Positions 43,359-54,983 of a stretch of 64,000 nt of DNA are shown here, piece by piece (positions within the stretch are counted from its first letter, which is position 1; each line of letters starts with the position of its first letter). A program made the position numbers and the translations under genes. Source of the DNA: Leuconostocaceae bacterium ESL0723 (GTDB lineage Bacteria > Bacillota > Bacilli > Lactobacillales > Lactobacillaceae); NCBI GenBank assembly GCA_029392055.1, contig CP113928.1, forward strand, positions 370,501 through 434,500, in the 5' to 3' direction. A model generated the notes under the pieces. The model was not told the origin of the DNA. It did not search any database and saw only the letters and a list, made by a program, of their open reading frames with translations.

Positions 43359-44837
43359 ATGCAAACGTTAGTAGGAATTGTAGACCTAGCGCGTTTTCAG
43401 TTTGCGATGACCACCATCTTCCACTTCTTCTTCGTGCCAATGTCAATTGGCTTGGGCGTTGTGGTAGCAACGATGGAAACTTTGTACGTCATCAAAAAAG
43501 ACGAAATCTACAAGAAAATGACCCAGTTCTGGGGCAAAATCTTCCTGTTAAGTTTCGCCGTTGGAGTCGTGACCGGGTTGATTCAGGAGTTCCAATTTGG
43601 AATGAACTGGTCAGCATATTCCCGTTATGTCGGGGATATCTTCGGTGCACCGTTGGCCGTTGAGGCCCTGGTTGCCTTCTTTGCGGAGTCAACTTTCTTG
43701 GGACTTTGGTCCTTTACCTGGGACCGCTTTAAGCCTGGTATCCACCTGATTTTCATTTGGGTGACGGCGATTGCTTCGCTGCTGTCCTCACTGTGGATTT
43801 TGGCTGCCAACTCCTTTATGCAAAACCCAGTGGGTTATGCCATTGATAATGAAAAGGGTCGGGCCGTTTTGACCAACTTCGGGGAACTGCTCTTAAACAA
43901 GCAGCTCTGGGTTGAGTTTCCCCACGTTATCGTGGGTACTTTGGTTACGGCCGGCTTCATTGTTGCTGGTATGTCCGCCTTTAAGCTTTTGCGCTTGAAG
44001 AAGAACGACCAGCAGGTGCCATTCTTCCGTAAGTCAATTAACATTGCTTTGACCATTGGTTTGGTCGGCATTGTGGGCGCCTTCATTACTGGTGACCAAC
44101 ATGCCTTTGACTTGCAGTCCATGCAGCCCATGAAGTATGCGGCCATGGAAGGGGTTGACGAGAGTATTAACTCGGCTGACCGGAAGGATAAGGCGCAGCC
44201 TTGGGCCTTGCTCAGCGTCACTAACCCTAAGACGCATAAGTCCATTGCTAAGATTGAAATTCCTTACGTACTGTCAATCCTGGGTAACCACAGCTTAACT
44301 GGTGGTAATACCAAGGGAACCTTGGAGTTAAATAAGGAATTTGAAAAGGAATACGGTAAGCCTTCTGGCTATGTCAAGGATTACTACGTTCCTGAAAACA
44401 CCCTCTTCTTTGCCTTCCGTATCATGGCCATGGGTGCCGGGCTCCTAGCCTTGGTGGCCCTAGTAGCCCTCTGGTTTAACCGGAAAAAGTCCAACCTGAT
44501 TTTGACCCAGCGTTGGTTCTTGTGGGTCTTGGGTGTGATGACCTTCTTCCCATTCGTGGTGAACTCGGCTGGATGGATTGTCACCGAAATGGGTCGTTAC
44601 CCATGGGTTGTTTACGGTCTGATGACCGTAGCGGATGCGGTTTCACCTAACGTTTCAGTGGCCTCACTGCTGACTTCAAACATCCTTTACTTCCTGACCT
44701 TTAGTACCTTAGGTGGTGTTATGATTTGGATTTCACGGCGGGTATTGATTGCCGGTCCAGATGCACCTGAGGAAGAAGAGGCCACGACTGAGCGTGACCC
44801 TTACGATGATTTGACGGGGAAGGAGGCTAAGGCCTAA
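43359..44837 (+). CDS. cydA: Cytochrome bd quinol oxidase subunit I
   Basis: Subunit I carries hemes b558, b595 and d and oxidises quinol with oxygen as acceptor. The N-terminal LARFQFAMTTIFHFFFVPMSIGLG has a conserved His ligand, FGMNWSAYSRYVGDIFGAPLAVEALVAFFAEST (parts) is the helix 3 block, and RIMAMGAG holds the Met ligand region. The Q-loop is short, as in Firmicutes. The highly conserved GRQPW reads GRYPW here (E-M-G-R-Y-P-W). Length 492. It starts the cydABCD cluster. Lactic bacteria generally need external heme for this enzyme. Confidence 0.95.
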   Translation: MQTLVGIVDLARFQFAMTTIFHFFFVPMSIGLGVVVATMETLYVIKKDEIYKKMTQFWGKIFLLSFAVGVVTGLIQEFQFGMNWSAYSRYVGDIFGAPLAVEALVAFFAESTFLGLWSFTWDRFKPGIHLIFIWVTAIASLLSSLWILAANSFMQNPVGYAIDNEKGRAVLTNFGELLLNKQLWVEFPHVIVGTLVTAGFIVAGMSAFKLLRLKKNDQQVPFFRKSINIALTIGLVGIVGAFITGDQHAFDLQSMQPMKYAAMEGVDESINSADRKDKAQPWALLSVTNPKTHKSIAKIEIPYVLSILGNHSLTGGNTKGTLELNKEFEKEYGKPSGYVKDYYVPENTLFFAFRIMAMGAGLLALVALVALWFNRKKSNLILTQRWFLWVLGVMTFFPFVVNSAGWIVTEMGRYPWVVYGLMTVADAVSPNVSVASLLTSNILYFLTFSTLGGVMIWISRRVLIAGPDAPEEEEATTERDPYDDLTGKEAKA

Positions 44838-45850
44838 TGTCTGAATTACAATTCATCTGGTTTCTATTAATTGCCGTTCTTTGGGCTGGTTACCTCTTCT
44901 TGGAAGGTTATGACTTTGGTGTTGGGATGCAGTTCTTCACGGTTGCCCGTGACCAACACGAACGTGAAGCCCTCTATGAAACCATCGGTCCTACCTGGGA
45001 CGGAAACGAAGTTTGGCTGATCACCGCTGGTGGTGCCACCTTCGCCGCCTTTCCTTACTGGTATGCTTCGCTCTTCTCAGGATTCTACCTCTTGCTCTTT
45101 GCCATCTTGATGGCCTTGATTTACCGGGGTGTTTCCTTTGAATTCCGGGAGTACATGCCAACTGTGCCTGGTACTCAAATCTGGGAGCGCCTGATTGCGA
45201 TTGCATCATTTATCGCACCGTTCTCACTGGGCATTATCTTTACGGCCATGGTCTCTGGTACGCCAATCGATGCCAAGGGTAACTTGTCAGCCGGCTTCTT
45301 TGACTACTTCACGCCTTTCACCGTTGTTGGTGGGGTGGCCGTAGTCCTGATGTGCTACATCCACGGTTTGAACTACACGCGGATTCGGATTGACGGCGAG
45401 ATGCGTTACCGGGTTGTTAAGCAGTTGAAGGTTTTGTACCCACTCCTAGTAGCGGGTGAGGCAGTCTTTGCTGTCCTACTCTTCTTTTACACCAACTTTA
45501 TCCAGACCAAGCCAGTCGCAACCATCATTATCCTAGCCTTGATTGTGGCTACCACAGTTTGCGGTTGGTGGCTGACAATTGCTAAAGACCGCGAAGTTCT
45601 ACCATTCGTGGCTTCCGGTCTGACCCTGGTTGAATTAGTTGCCCTGCTCTTTGTGGGACTCTTCCCACGGGTCATGGTCGCTAACAACCCTGCCCATGAT
45701 TTGACGATTACGTCATCATCATCGACACCTTATACCTTGCAGGTCATGTTCATCGTGGTCTTGACGGTTCTGCCGATTGTGTTGGCTTATCAAATCTGGA
45801 GTTTCTGGGTCTTTAGGAAGCGTATCGTCGCCCCTAAAGTGGTAGAATAA
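44837..45850 (+). CDS. cydB: Cytochrome bd quinol oxidase subunit II
   Basis: The 337-residue membrane partner of CydA, with about eight to nine helices. The start LQFIWFLLIAVLWAGYLFLEGYDFGVGM is the subunit II signature, and GPTWDGNEVWLITAGGATFAAFP (parts) is its conserved loop. The ATG overlaps the cydA stop (TAATG), so the two are translationally coupled. A terminator-like hairpin stands after it. Confidence 0.95.
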   Translation: MSELQFIWFLLIAVLWAGYLFLEGYDFGVGMQFFTVARDQHEREALYETIGPTWDGNEVWLITAGGATFAAFPYWYASLFSGFYLLLFAILMALIYRGVSFEFREYMPTVPGTQIWERLIAIASFIAPFSLGIIFTAMVSGTPIDAKGNLSAGFFDYFTPFTVVGGVAVVLMCYIHGLNYTRIRIDGEMRYRVVKQLKVLYPLLVAGEAVFAVLLFFYTNFIQTKPVATIIILALIVATTVCGWWLTIAKDREVLPFVASGLTLVELVALLFVGLFPRVMVANNPAHDLTITSSSSTPYTLQVMFIVVLTVLPIVLAYQIWSFWVFRKRIVAPKVVE

Positions 45851-45860
45851 TATCCTAAAG

Positions 45861-45896
45861 AAAAACGTTTACAATGTTAAAATTGTGAACGTTTTT
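45861..45896 (+). terminator. Hairpin between cydB and cydC (terminator or attenuator)
   Basis: A 15-bp stem AAAAACGTTTACAAT with ATTGTGAACGTTTTT (one G-T pair), loop of six bases, and five T residues in the 3' arm. It should reduce read-through from cydAB into the ABC genes. Confidence 0.75.
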
Positions 45897-45936
45897 GTAC
45901 ATATTGCTAAATTTTTCTGTAAAGGGGTTTGGGGCC

Positions 45937-47676
45937 ATGTTTGACCGCCGTTTATTCGACCTACCAAAAATTAAGGGTACCTTGTTTATCCTGATGATCC
46001 TGACCGGTATCCAGGCCTTAGCGATTGTGGCCCAGTCCATCTTTTTGGCGGCCGTGATTGTTGACCTGTGGTCGGGGCACGCCTTTGCCACAGTCCTGCC
46101 CAGCCTGGCCGGTTTTGCCCTGGCCTTTATGCTGCGCCAGCTCCTGGTGGTCTTTAAAAACACCTTGATGTCCCACTTTGCCGGTAAGGCTGTCGAGAAC
46201 TTCCGGGTGCAGCTGCTGGAAAAGTACGCCGCGATGGGGGCCCCTCTAATTGCTAAATACGGGACTGGTCACGCCGTGACCTCCCTGGTAGCCGGTCTGG
46301 ACAATACCAAGAACTACTTCCAGCTCCTCTTGATTAAGATGTTTGACCTGAGCATTATTCCTTGGATTGTCCTGATTGCGATTACCTACTTTAACTGGAT
46401 TCAGGGGCTCTTCTTGCTCCTGATTTTCCCGGTCATCATTATCTTTTTCATTATCTTAGGCCTGGCAGCGCAAAAGAAGGCTGACGATGAGTACGCTAAT
46501 TTCAAAAACCTGAACAACCGCTTTGTGGACGGCCTACGGGGTCTGCCAACCTTGAAGCAGTTAGGGTTGGCCAACGCCTATGGTCGTGAAATTTATACAA
46601 TTTCGGAAGATTACCGTAAGACCACGATGCGAACCCTGCGGATTGCCATTACCTCGACCTTTGCCCTGGACTTCTTTACGACCCTGTCGATTGCGGTCTT
46701 GGCGGTCTTCTTGGGGTTGGACCTGCTAAATGGTAAAACAATTCTGTTCCCAGCCCTTTCGATTTTGGTGCTGGCACCGGAGTACTTCTTGCCCCTGCGT
46801 AACTTTGCCGATGACTACCATGCGACCCTGGACGGGAAGAACGCTTTGACCGATGTGATGGCAGTCTTAAATCGGCCGGAACCGACTGACACCAAGCTGC
46901 TAAACTTGGATACCTGGCGTTCAGATAGTCAGTTAACCCTGAAGGATTTGGACTTTTACTATGAGGATGAGGACCAGCCCACTTTGGCTGACATCAGCTT
47001 CCGGGTAGAAGGGTATCAGCGGGTGGCCATTGTCGGCGAGAGTGGTTCGGGTAAGTCGACCTTGCTGAACTTGCTCGCAGGCTTTTTGGTGCCAAACGAT
47101 GACGAAGTCATTGCGGTTAACCAGGAAATTTTGCCCCACCTTGACCAAGAGGACTGGCAAAAGCAGTACTTCTACATGCCCCAGTCGCCCTATCTTTTCC
47201 ATGACACCCTCCGCAATAACCTGGTCTTCTATACGCCTGGGGTTGATGACGATGTCTTGCAAGAGGCCATCCAACAGGCTGGCCTCAAAGACCTGGTGGA
47301 CAGCCTACCGGACGGTTTAGATACCATAGTGGGTGAGGGTGGTCGTCAGCTGTCTGGCGGTCAGGCCCAGCGCGTAGCCTTAGCCCGGATGCTCTTAGAT
47401 CCTAGTCGGCGGGTCTTACTCTTTGATGAGCCGACCGCTCACTTGGATGTTGAAACTGAGCTGGACTTGAAGAAGAGTATGGCGCCGGTCTTTGACCAGC
47501 ACCTGGTCTTCTTTGCCACCCACCGTCTACACTGGTTAAACCAGATGGACTATGTCCTGGTGCTTCGCCATGGCCACCTGGTTGAGCAGGGGACGCCGGC
47601 TGAGCTTCTAGATAAGTCAGATAGCCAGCTCAATAGTTTGCGCAGTGAACTGCAACAAGGATTGATTCATGAATGA
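45937..47676 (+). CDS. cydC: Heterodimeric ABC transporter subunit for cytochrome bd assembly (first)
   Basis: A 579-residue fused membrane/ATPase half-transporter; with its partner it exports or maintains cysteine, glutathione or heme equivalents needed for cytochrome bd assembly. Six membrane helices occupy residues 1-310. The ATPase has Walker A VGESGSGKST (about residue 364), the signature LSGGQAQRVALARM and Walker B VLLFDEPTAHLD. AAAGGGG supports the ATG at 45937 over the upstream ATG at 45895, which lies in the terminator stem. Naming follows Bacillus order; in E. coli order it would be cydD. Confidence 0.92.
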   Translation: MFDRRLFDLPKIKGTLFILMILTGIQALAIVAQSIFLAAVIVDLWSGHAFATVLPSLAGFALAFMLRQLLVVFKNTLMSHFAGKAVENFRVQLLEKYAAMGAPLIAKYGTGHAVTSLVAGLDNTKNYFQLLLIKMFDLSIIPWIVLIAITYFNWIQGLFLLLIFPVIIIFFIILGLAAQKKADDEYANFKNLNNRFVDGLRGLPTLKQLGLANAYGREIYTISEDYRKTTMRTLRIAITSTFALDFFTTLSIAVLAVFLGLDLLNGKTILFPALSILVLAPEYFLPLRNFADDYHATLDGKNALTDVMAVLNRPEPTDTKLLNLDTWRSDSQLTLKDLDFYYEDEDQPTLADISFRVEGYQRVAIVGESGSGKSTLLNLLAGFLVPNDDEVIAVNQEILPHLDQEDWQKQYFYMPQSPYLFHDTLRNNLVFYTPGVDDDVLQEAIQQAGLKDLVDSLPDGLDTIVGEGGRQLSGGQAQRVALARMLLDPSRRVLLFDEPTAHLDVETELDLKKSMAPVFDQHLVFFATHRLHWLNQMDYVLVLRHGHLVEQGTPAELLDKSDSQLNSLRSELQQGLIHE

Positions 47677-49399
47677 ATTTAAGAAAATGTGGCGGCATGA
47701 CCGCTGGGTCCTCCCTTTTTTGCGTGAGCAAAAGGGTGGGGTCATCGGGTCGGTTCTGCTCAGTTTTGGGACCATTTTTGCCGCAGCAGCCCTGATGTTT
47801 GTCTCCGGTTTTCTGATTTCCCGAGCAGCCCAGCGGCCTAGTAATATCTTGTTAATCTACGTACCAATCGTGCTTACACGGGGATTTGGGATTGCCCGGC
47901 CAGTCTTTCGTTACGTGGAACGGTTGGTTTCCCATAACTGGGTGCTGAGGATTGTTTCCTTGGCCCGGCAGCGACTTTATCAGAGTGCAGCCAGCACGGC
48001 CAGCAGTATTCGTAGCCGCCTCCAGACTGGTCAGGTGCTTAGTCTCTTGGCCGACGACTTAGACCAGTTACAAAACTTCTACCTACGAACTCTCTTCCCA
48101 ATTGGGGCCGGCATTATGCTTTATCTGGGCAGTAGTATCGGGATTGGGGTTTTAAACTGGCATTTCATGCTGGTTTGGATCCTGGTGCTGGCCTTTATTC
48201 TAATCTTGGTACCGATTTTTAGCTTTAAGATGAACCGGGCCGAGGTTCAGGACCAAAAGGAACTGCAAAGTCAACTCTATACTGAGGCGACTGATGCGAT
48301 TCTGGGTATGCAGGACTGGGTCCTGTCTGGCCGTCAGGCTGACTTAGTTAAGGGGCAGGGCCGAGTAATGACGGCCTTAGCTGGGGTCAAGTACAAGGCG
48401 ATGCGCTTTGGTTGGTGGCGTGATTTCACCATCCAGGGGGCAACGGTAATCTTGATGGTCCTTGTGCTCATCTGGTCTGATCAGCAATTTAAGACGGATT
48501 TTATCGCGATTAACTATATCGCCGCCTTCACCCTGGCGATTATTCCCCTGGTGGACACCTTCTTAAGCGTTAACCAGGGAGTCGGGGAGGCTTCTTTCTA
48601 TGAGGACAGTATCACCCGCCTCAATGACCTGCCACCGGTTAAGCCAGCTGAATCAGCGATTAAGCTGCCAACTGACTCAACCATTCACTTTGACCAGGTG
48701 TCCTTTGCCTATCCCGGTGATGATAAAACCGTGATTAAGGACCTGTCCTTTGCGGTACAACCGGGTGAAAAACTGGCCCTGTTAGGCCGTTCTGGCGCCG
48801 GTAAGACCACGATTTTAAAGTTATTAGCCGGTGATGTAGTTCCAAGTTCAGGTCAGGTGACCATTGGGGACGTAGCCCCTAGTGACCTAAACGACCAGCT
48901 TTCAGAAGTAGTCTCAGTCCTTGACCAGCACACCTACCTCTTTGATACGACCATCTTGAATAATATTCGCATGGGAAATGTGAAGGCCACTGATGAACAG
49001 GTCAAAACTGCCGTTAAGCAGGCTGGTCTGGCTGACTTGATTGAGAGCCTGCCTGATGGTTACCAAACGATGATGTTAGAAGCCGGTCAGCGGTTTTCTG
49101 GTGGGGAACGGCAGCGGGTCGCCCTAGCCCGGGTCCTCTTACAAGATGCACCAATTGTTGTCCTGGATGAACCGACGGTCAGCCTGGATCCGAAGACTGA
49201 GTATGAGGTCCTAAACCAAATGTTTTCGGCCCTGGCTGACCGGACAATTGTCTGGGTGACCCACCACTTAACCGGGATTAACCGGGTTGATCAGATTGCC
49301 TTTTTGAAGGGCGGACACTTTGAGCTAACCGGAACGCCGACCGAACTTTACCAGGACAGTCCTTATTTCCGGGAGTTACTAGCCCTAGATCAGTTTTAA
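47669..49399 (+). CDS. cydD: Heterodimeric ABC transporter subunit for cytochrome bd assembly (second)
   Basis: A 576-residue half-transporter and partner of the preceding one. LTRGFGIARPVFRYVERLVSH (about residues 68-88) is characteristic of this CydC/CydD subfamily. Walker A is LGRSGAGKTT (about residue 372), the signature reads FSGGERQRVALARV, and Walker B is IVVLDEPTVSLD. It overlaps the upstream gene by eight bases, and its stop overlaps the start of the glucosaminidase gene (TAATG). Confidence 0.92.
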   Translation: MNEFKKMWRHDRWVLPFLREQKGGVIGSVLLSFGTIFAAAALMFVSGFLISRAAQRPSNILLIYVPIVLTRGFGIARPVFRYVERLVSHNWVLRIVSLARQRLYQSAASTASSIRSRLQTGQVLSLLADDLDQLQNFYLRTLFPIGAGIMLYLGSSIGIGVLNWHFMLVWILVLAFILILVPIFSFKMNRAEVQDQKELQSQLYTEATDAILGMQDWVLSGRQADLVKGQGRVMTALAGVKYKAMRFGWWRDFTIQGATVILMVLVLIWSDQQFKTDFIAINYIAAFTLAIIPLVDTFLSVNQGVGEASFYEDSITRLNDLPPVKPAESAIKLPTDSTIHFDQVSFAYPGDDKTVIKDLSFAVQPGEKLALLGRSGAGKTTILKLLAGDVVPSSGQVTIGDVAPSDLNDQLSEVVSVLDQHTYLFDTTILNNIRMGNVKATDEQVKTAVKQAGLADLIESLPDGYQTMMLEAGQRFSGGERQRVALARVLLQDAPIVVLDEPTVSLDPKTEYEVLNQMFSALADRTIVWVTHHLTGINRVDQIAFLKGGHFELTGTPTELYQDSPYFRELLALDQF

Positions 49400-50019
49400 T
49401 GCCTAAACGAAAAATCTTTACTATTCGAAAAAATAAGCTAGACCGGCGTAATCTCTGGCTGGCCCTGGGCATCTTGGCCTTTGTTCTGGTTGCCGTCGTC
49501 CGTGGCCAGCAAGACAGCCAGTTCAAGCCCCTGGCCGGGGACAACCCCCAGGCCAAGCGGGCCTGGATTAAGCAGTTAGTGCCGACCGCTCAGAATTTGC
49601 AGTTGCAAACCGGGGTCCTGCCATCAATTAGTATCGGCCAAGCTATCTTGGAATCGGACTGGGGCCAAAGTGACCTCGCCAGTCGCTACCATAATCTCTA
49701 CGGGGTTAAAGCTAGTGCTGCGACCCCCAGCGTGGTCCTGCCGACCCAGGAATTTCAAAATGACCGCTGGGTGACAGTTGATGCCCGCTTTGCGGTTTAT
49801 CCAAACTGGGCGGCTAGTATGGGCGCCCATGCCCGCTTGCTGGCCCATGGGACCACCTGGAACAGTCAGCAGTACCAGCACGTGATGGCGGCCCATGATT
49901 ACCAGGAAGCGGCTCAGGCCCTGGTCAAGGATGGTTATGCCACTGATCCGACCTATGCTAACAAGTTAATTGAGGTGATTACCTACTGGCAGTTAGGCCA
50001 GTATGATTTACCCAAGTAA
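49399..50019 (+). CDS. Membrane-anchored glucosaminidase (GH73)
   Basis: A 206-residue peptidoglycan hydrolase with one N-terminal membrane helix (about residues 19-36) after a basic segment and a GH73 endo-beta-N-acetylglucosaminidase domain. The catalytic Glu is in SIGQAILESDWGQSDLA (about residues 77-93), followed by NLYGVKA, the typical substrate loop, and AVYPNWAASMGAHARLL. No cell-wall binding repeats are present. Its translational overlap with cydD ties it to the cyd transcript, an unusual partner for which I see no functional reason. Confidence 0.88.
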   Translation: MPKRKIFTIRKNKLDRRNLWLALGILAFVLVAVVRGQQDSQFKPLAGDNPQAKRAWIKQLVPTAQNLQLQTGVLPSISIGQAILESDWGQSDLASRYHNLYGVKASAATPSVVLPTQEFQNDRWVTVDARFAVYPNWAASMGAHARLLAHGTTWNSQQYQHVMAAHDYQEAAQALVKDGYATDPTYANKLIEVITYWQLGQYDLPK

Positions 50020-50049
50020 AAAAGACCGATTCTCAGGAATCGGTCTTTT
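50018..50049. terminator. Bidirectional terminator between glucosaminidase and mscL genes
   Basis: AAAAAGACCGATTC-TCAG-GAATCGGTCTTTT, 12-bp or longer symmetric stem at two convergent genes. Confidence 0.9.
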
Positions 50050-50506
50050 GATTTGTATTCTGTTTTTCATCTAGGATTTGCTGGAGCAGTTTATTGGTAA
50101 TTTCCTGCTGTTCTTGCATCCGCTGCATCTGGGCCAGGTAGTAGTTATAACCGAACTTTTCCTCGGGCCGCTCCGCTACCACGTTGTTAATAATCTGGAT
50201 AATGGCAAAGAGGACCAGAGCCACCACAATCAGGGAAATTACTGACTGTAAAAAGGTGCTCAAGGGTGCGGTAATGATTTGCCACTGGAGGGGGTGTCCC
50301 GGCTGGAGCGCGATCCGAATGAAGTGACCAATGCCGGCGAAGAGGCTGATAAAGGTTTTGACAAAGTCAAAGAAGTTAGCCCCAATGACAACCCCGACGG
50401 CGGTTGCTAGGAAGTTACGGCCGAGGAAAAACTGCCGGAATTCCATGTAAGTGTTGTGTGAACGTTTGTTGAAATCGTCCACAATTTTGGGATGTTTCTT
50501 GGCCAC
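50033..50506 (-). CDS. mscL: Large-conductance mechanosensitive channel, divergent MscL family
   Basis: A 157-residue membrane protein that probably protects against osmotic downshock. Helix 1 shows the MscL pattern: EFRQFFLGRNFLATAVGVVIGANFFDFV in parts, corresponding to [27 protein letters not shown]. Helix 2 is SVISLIVVALVLFAIIQIINNV, and the C-terminal helix NKLLQQILDEKQ matches the family bundle. The usual DIIMPP segment after helix 1 is missing and the periplasmic loop and tail are longer than normal. The start is GTG at 50506 with GGAGGT upstream. Confidence 0.75.
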   Translation of the reverse strand: MAKKHPKIVDDFNKRSHNTYMEFRQFFLGRNFLATAVGVVIGANFFDFVKTFISLFAGIGHFIRIALQPGHPLQWQIITAPLSTFLQSVISLIVVALVLFAIIQIINNVVAERPEEKFGYNYYLAQMQRMQEQQEITNKLLQQILDEKQNTNQKTDS

Positions 50507-50670
50507 GATTTACCTCCGATAGGCTTAAATTTATAGTGAAAATAATAGCAGCTTCAACCCAGGTCGTCAATGCTTTTTAGGGCCTCAAACCGGGATGATG
50601 CAAACTGGTGTTCGGCCCCAGATATGATAAAATAGGGGCAGCAAATTTTTAGTTGAGGAAGTTGATAACG

Positions 50671-52902
50671 TTGGCATCACTAACCGCAGGAATGAATGAT
50701 AAGCAGGCCGAGGCCGTCGCCACTACCGAGGGACCGCTCTTGATTATGGCTGGTGCTGGCTCAGGTAAGACCAGGGTTTTGACCCACCGGGTGGCCCACC
50801 TAATTGAAGACATGGACGTGGCTCCTTGGCGAATTCTGGCCATTACCTTTACCAATAAGGCGGCCCGGGAAATGCGGGAACGAATTGGCCAACTGGTTGA
50901 CCCCGAAATCGCCCAAAACATCTGGGTATCTACTTTCCACGCTCTAGCAGTCCGGATTCTACGACGGGACGGGGAACGGATTGGACTGAATCGGAACTTC
51001 ACGATTATTGATACGAGTGCCCAGCGGATTTTACTTAAGCGGGTGATTAATGACCTGAACTTGGACACCAACCAGTACGACCCCCGGACGATTTTAGGCA
51101 AGATTTCCAATGCCAAAAACGCCCTGTTAACACCGGACAAGTACATTTCTCAGGCGCAAAATGCCTATGAAGAAACCATCGGTGAAATCTATCAGAACTA
51201 CCAGCAGGCCTTAAAACAGGCCCAGAGTGTCGACTTTGATGACCTGATTATGCTCACCATTGACCTCTTTAAGGCCGCGCCGGATGTTTTGGAACGTTAC
51301 CAGCAGCAGTTCCGTTACATTCACGTCGATGAGTACCAAGATACCAACGATGCCCAGTACCAGATTGTCCATATGCTGGCCGAAGGCTTCCGCAACCTGG
51401 CCGTGGTTGGGGATGCCGACCAGTCAATTTACGGTTGGCGCGGTGCCAACATGAATAATATCCTGAACTTTGAAAAGGATTACCCGGATGCCCAGACGGT
51501 CATGCTGGAGCAAAACTACCGTTCGACCCAGTCCATCCTCAGTGCGGCCAACGATGTGATTGCCCACAACCAGGAGCGGGTGCCCAAGAAGCTTTGGACC
51601 GAGAACGGCAGTGGGGACAAGATTAACTATTATCGGGCCCAAACCGAGCACGATGAGGCCAACTACGTCCTCTCCCAGGTGCAAAAGTTGCGCAAGGATG
51701 AAAAGCGGCCTTACAGTGACTTTGCCGTCCTCTATCGGACCAATGCCCAGTCCCGTAACATTGAAGAGGCGCTGATTAAGGCCAACATGCCCTATACCAT
51801 TGTCGGTGGTCACAAGTTCTACGAGCGGCGGGAAATCTTAGACATTATGGCCTACCTGAGCCTGGTGGCGAATCTGGATAACGACGCGGCCTTCGAGCGG
51901 ATTGTCAACGTGCCTAAGCGTAGTATCGGGACCACGACGATGAACCACCTCCACCAGTTTGCCCAACGGATGGGGATGTCTTACATGCAGGCCATTGACC
52001 AGATTGAACTGGCCCCAGAAATTCGGCCGGCAGCGGCTTCTAAGCTCTTGAAGTTCGCTGAAATGATTCGTCACCTCCACCAGCAGGCCGAGTTTTTAAA
52101 CGTGACCGAACTGACTGAATTAGTCATGGAACAGTCTGGCTACCGCAAGGAACTGTCCAGTAAGAGTGACCCTGAGAGCCAGGGGCGCCTAGAAAACTTG
52201 GACGAATTCCTATCGGTCACCAAGGAATTTGATGACCGTTACGACGCCGATAGTGACGATGCGGTTGATCCGCTAACTGACTTTCTCGGTTCGACGGCTT
52301 TGATGAGTGACCTGGATAACTTTGAAGAAGGTGATGGGGCCATTACCCTGATGACCCTACACGCCGCCAAGGGTCTGGAATTCCCGGTGGTCTTTTTGAT
52401 GGGTCTAGAAGAAGGGATTTTCCCACTGGGTCGGGCCAGTCAGGACGAGGACCAGCTTGAAGAGGAACGGCGCCTGGCCTACGTCGGTATCACCCGGGCC
52501 ATGCAAAAGCTTTACCTAACCAACGCTTACAGCCGCTTGCTCTATGGTCGGACGCAGAGCAACCAACCTTCGCGTTTCATCGACGAAATTAGTCCCGAAC
52601 ATCTCAACACCGAATATAGTAGCAACCAGGACGTTAACCTGGCTTCCCGTCGTTTCCAGCAGGCCACGGCGACGACCTTCCAGGCCAAGTCCAGTCCAGT
52701 TCAAAAGCAGGCCGCTAGCACCACTGGCGCTGAGAAGGTCAGTTGGCAGGTCGGTGACAAGGTGACCCACAAGAAGTGGGGGATTGGGACCGTGGTGGCC
52801 GTCTCTGGCGGGGCCGATGACCAGGAGCTCAAGGTGGCCTTTCCAGATGATGGCATTAAGCAGCTGCTGGCTGCCTTTGCCCCAATTCAACGGGTGGATT
52901 AA
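50671..52902 (+). CDS. pcrA: ATP-dependent DNA helicase PcrA
   Basis: A superfamily 1 (UvrD-like) helicase of 743 residues for repair and plasmid replication. Motif I is AGAGSGKT (about residue 27-34), Ia TFTNKAAREM, II DEYQDTN, III GDADQSIYGWRGA, IV EQNYRST, V TLHAAKGLEFPVVF and VI EERRLAYVGITRA. The C-terminal Tudor-like KVTHKKWGIGTVVAVSG is typical of PcrA. The start is taken as TTG at 50671, because GAGGAAG has proper spacing to it; nearby TTG codons at 50653 and 50662 are less likely. It leads pcrA-ligA-camS. Confidence 0.95.
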   Translation: MASLTAGMNDKQAEAVATTEGPLLIMAGAGSGKTRVLTHRVAHLIEDMDVAPWRILAITFTNKAAREMRERIGQLVDPEIAQNIWVSTFHALAVRILRRDGERIGLNRNFTIIDTSAQRILLKRVINDLNLDTNQYDPRTILGKISNAKNALLTPDKYISQAQNAYEETIGEIYQNYQQALKQAQSVDFDDLIMLTIDLFKAAPDVLERYQQQFRYIHVDEYQDTNDAQYQIVHMLAEGFRNLAVVGDADQSIYGWRGANMNNILNFEKDYPDAQTVMLEQNYRSTQSILSAANDVIAHNQERVPKKLWTENGSGDKINYYRAQTEHDEANYVLSQVQKLRKDEKRPYSDFAVLYRTNAQSRNIEEALIKANMPYTIVGGHKFYERREILDIMAYLSLVANLDNDAAFERIVNVPKRSIGTTTMNHLHQFAQRMGMSYMQAIDQIELAPEIRPAAASKLLKFAEMIRHLHQQAEFLNVTELTELVMEQSGYRKELSSKSDPESQGRLENLDEFLSVTKEFDDRYDADSDDAVDPLTDFLGSTALMSDLDNFEEGDGAITLMTLHAAKGLEFPVVFLMGLEEGIFPLGRASQDEDQLEEERRLAYVGITRAMQKLYLTNAYSRLLYGRTQSNQPSRFIDEISPEHLNTEYSSNQDVNLASRRFQQATATTFQAKSSPVQKQAASTTGAEKVSWQVGDKVTHKKWGIGTVVAVSGGADDQELKVAFPDDGIKQLLAAFAPIQRVD

Positions 52903-52914
52903 GTAGCTGACTAA

Positions 52915-54969
<2,055 letters not shown>

Positions 54970-54983
54970 CTAAGAGGAAAACC

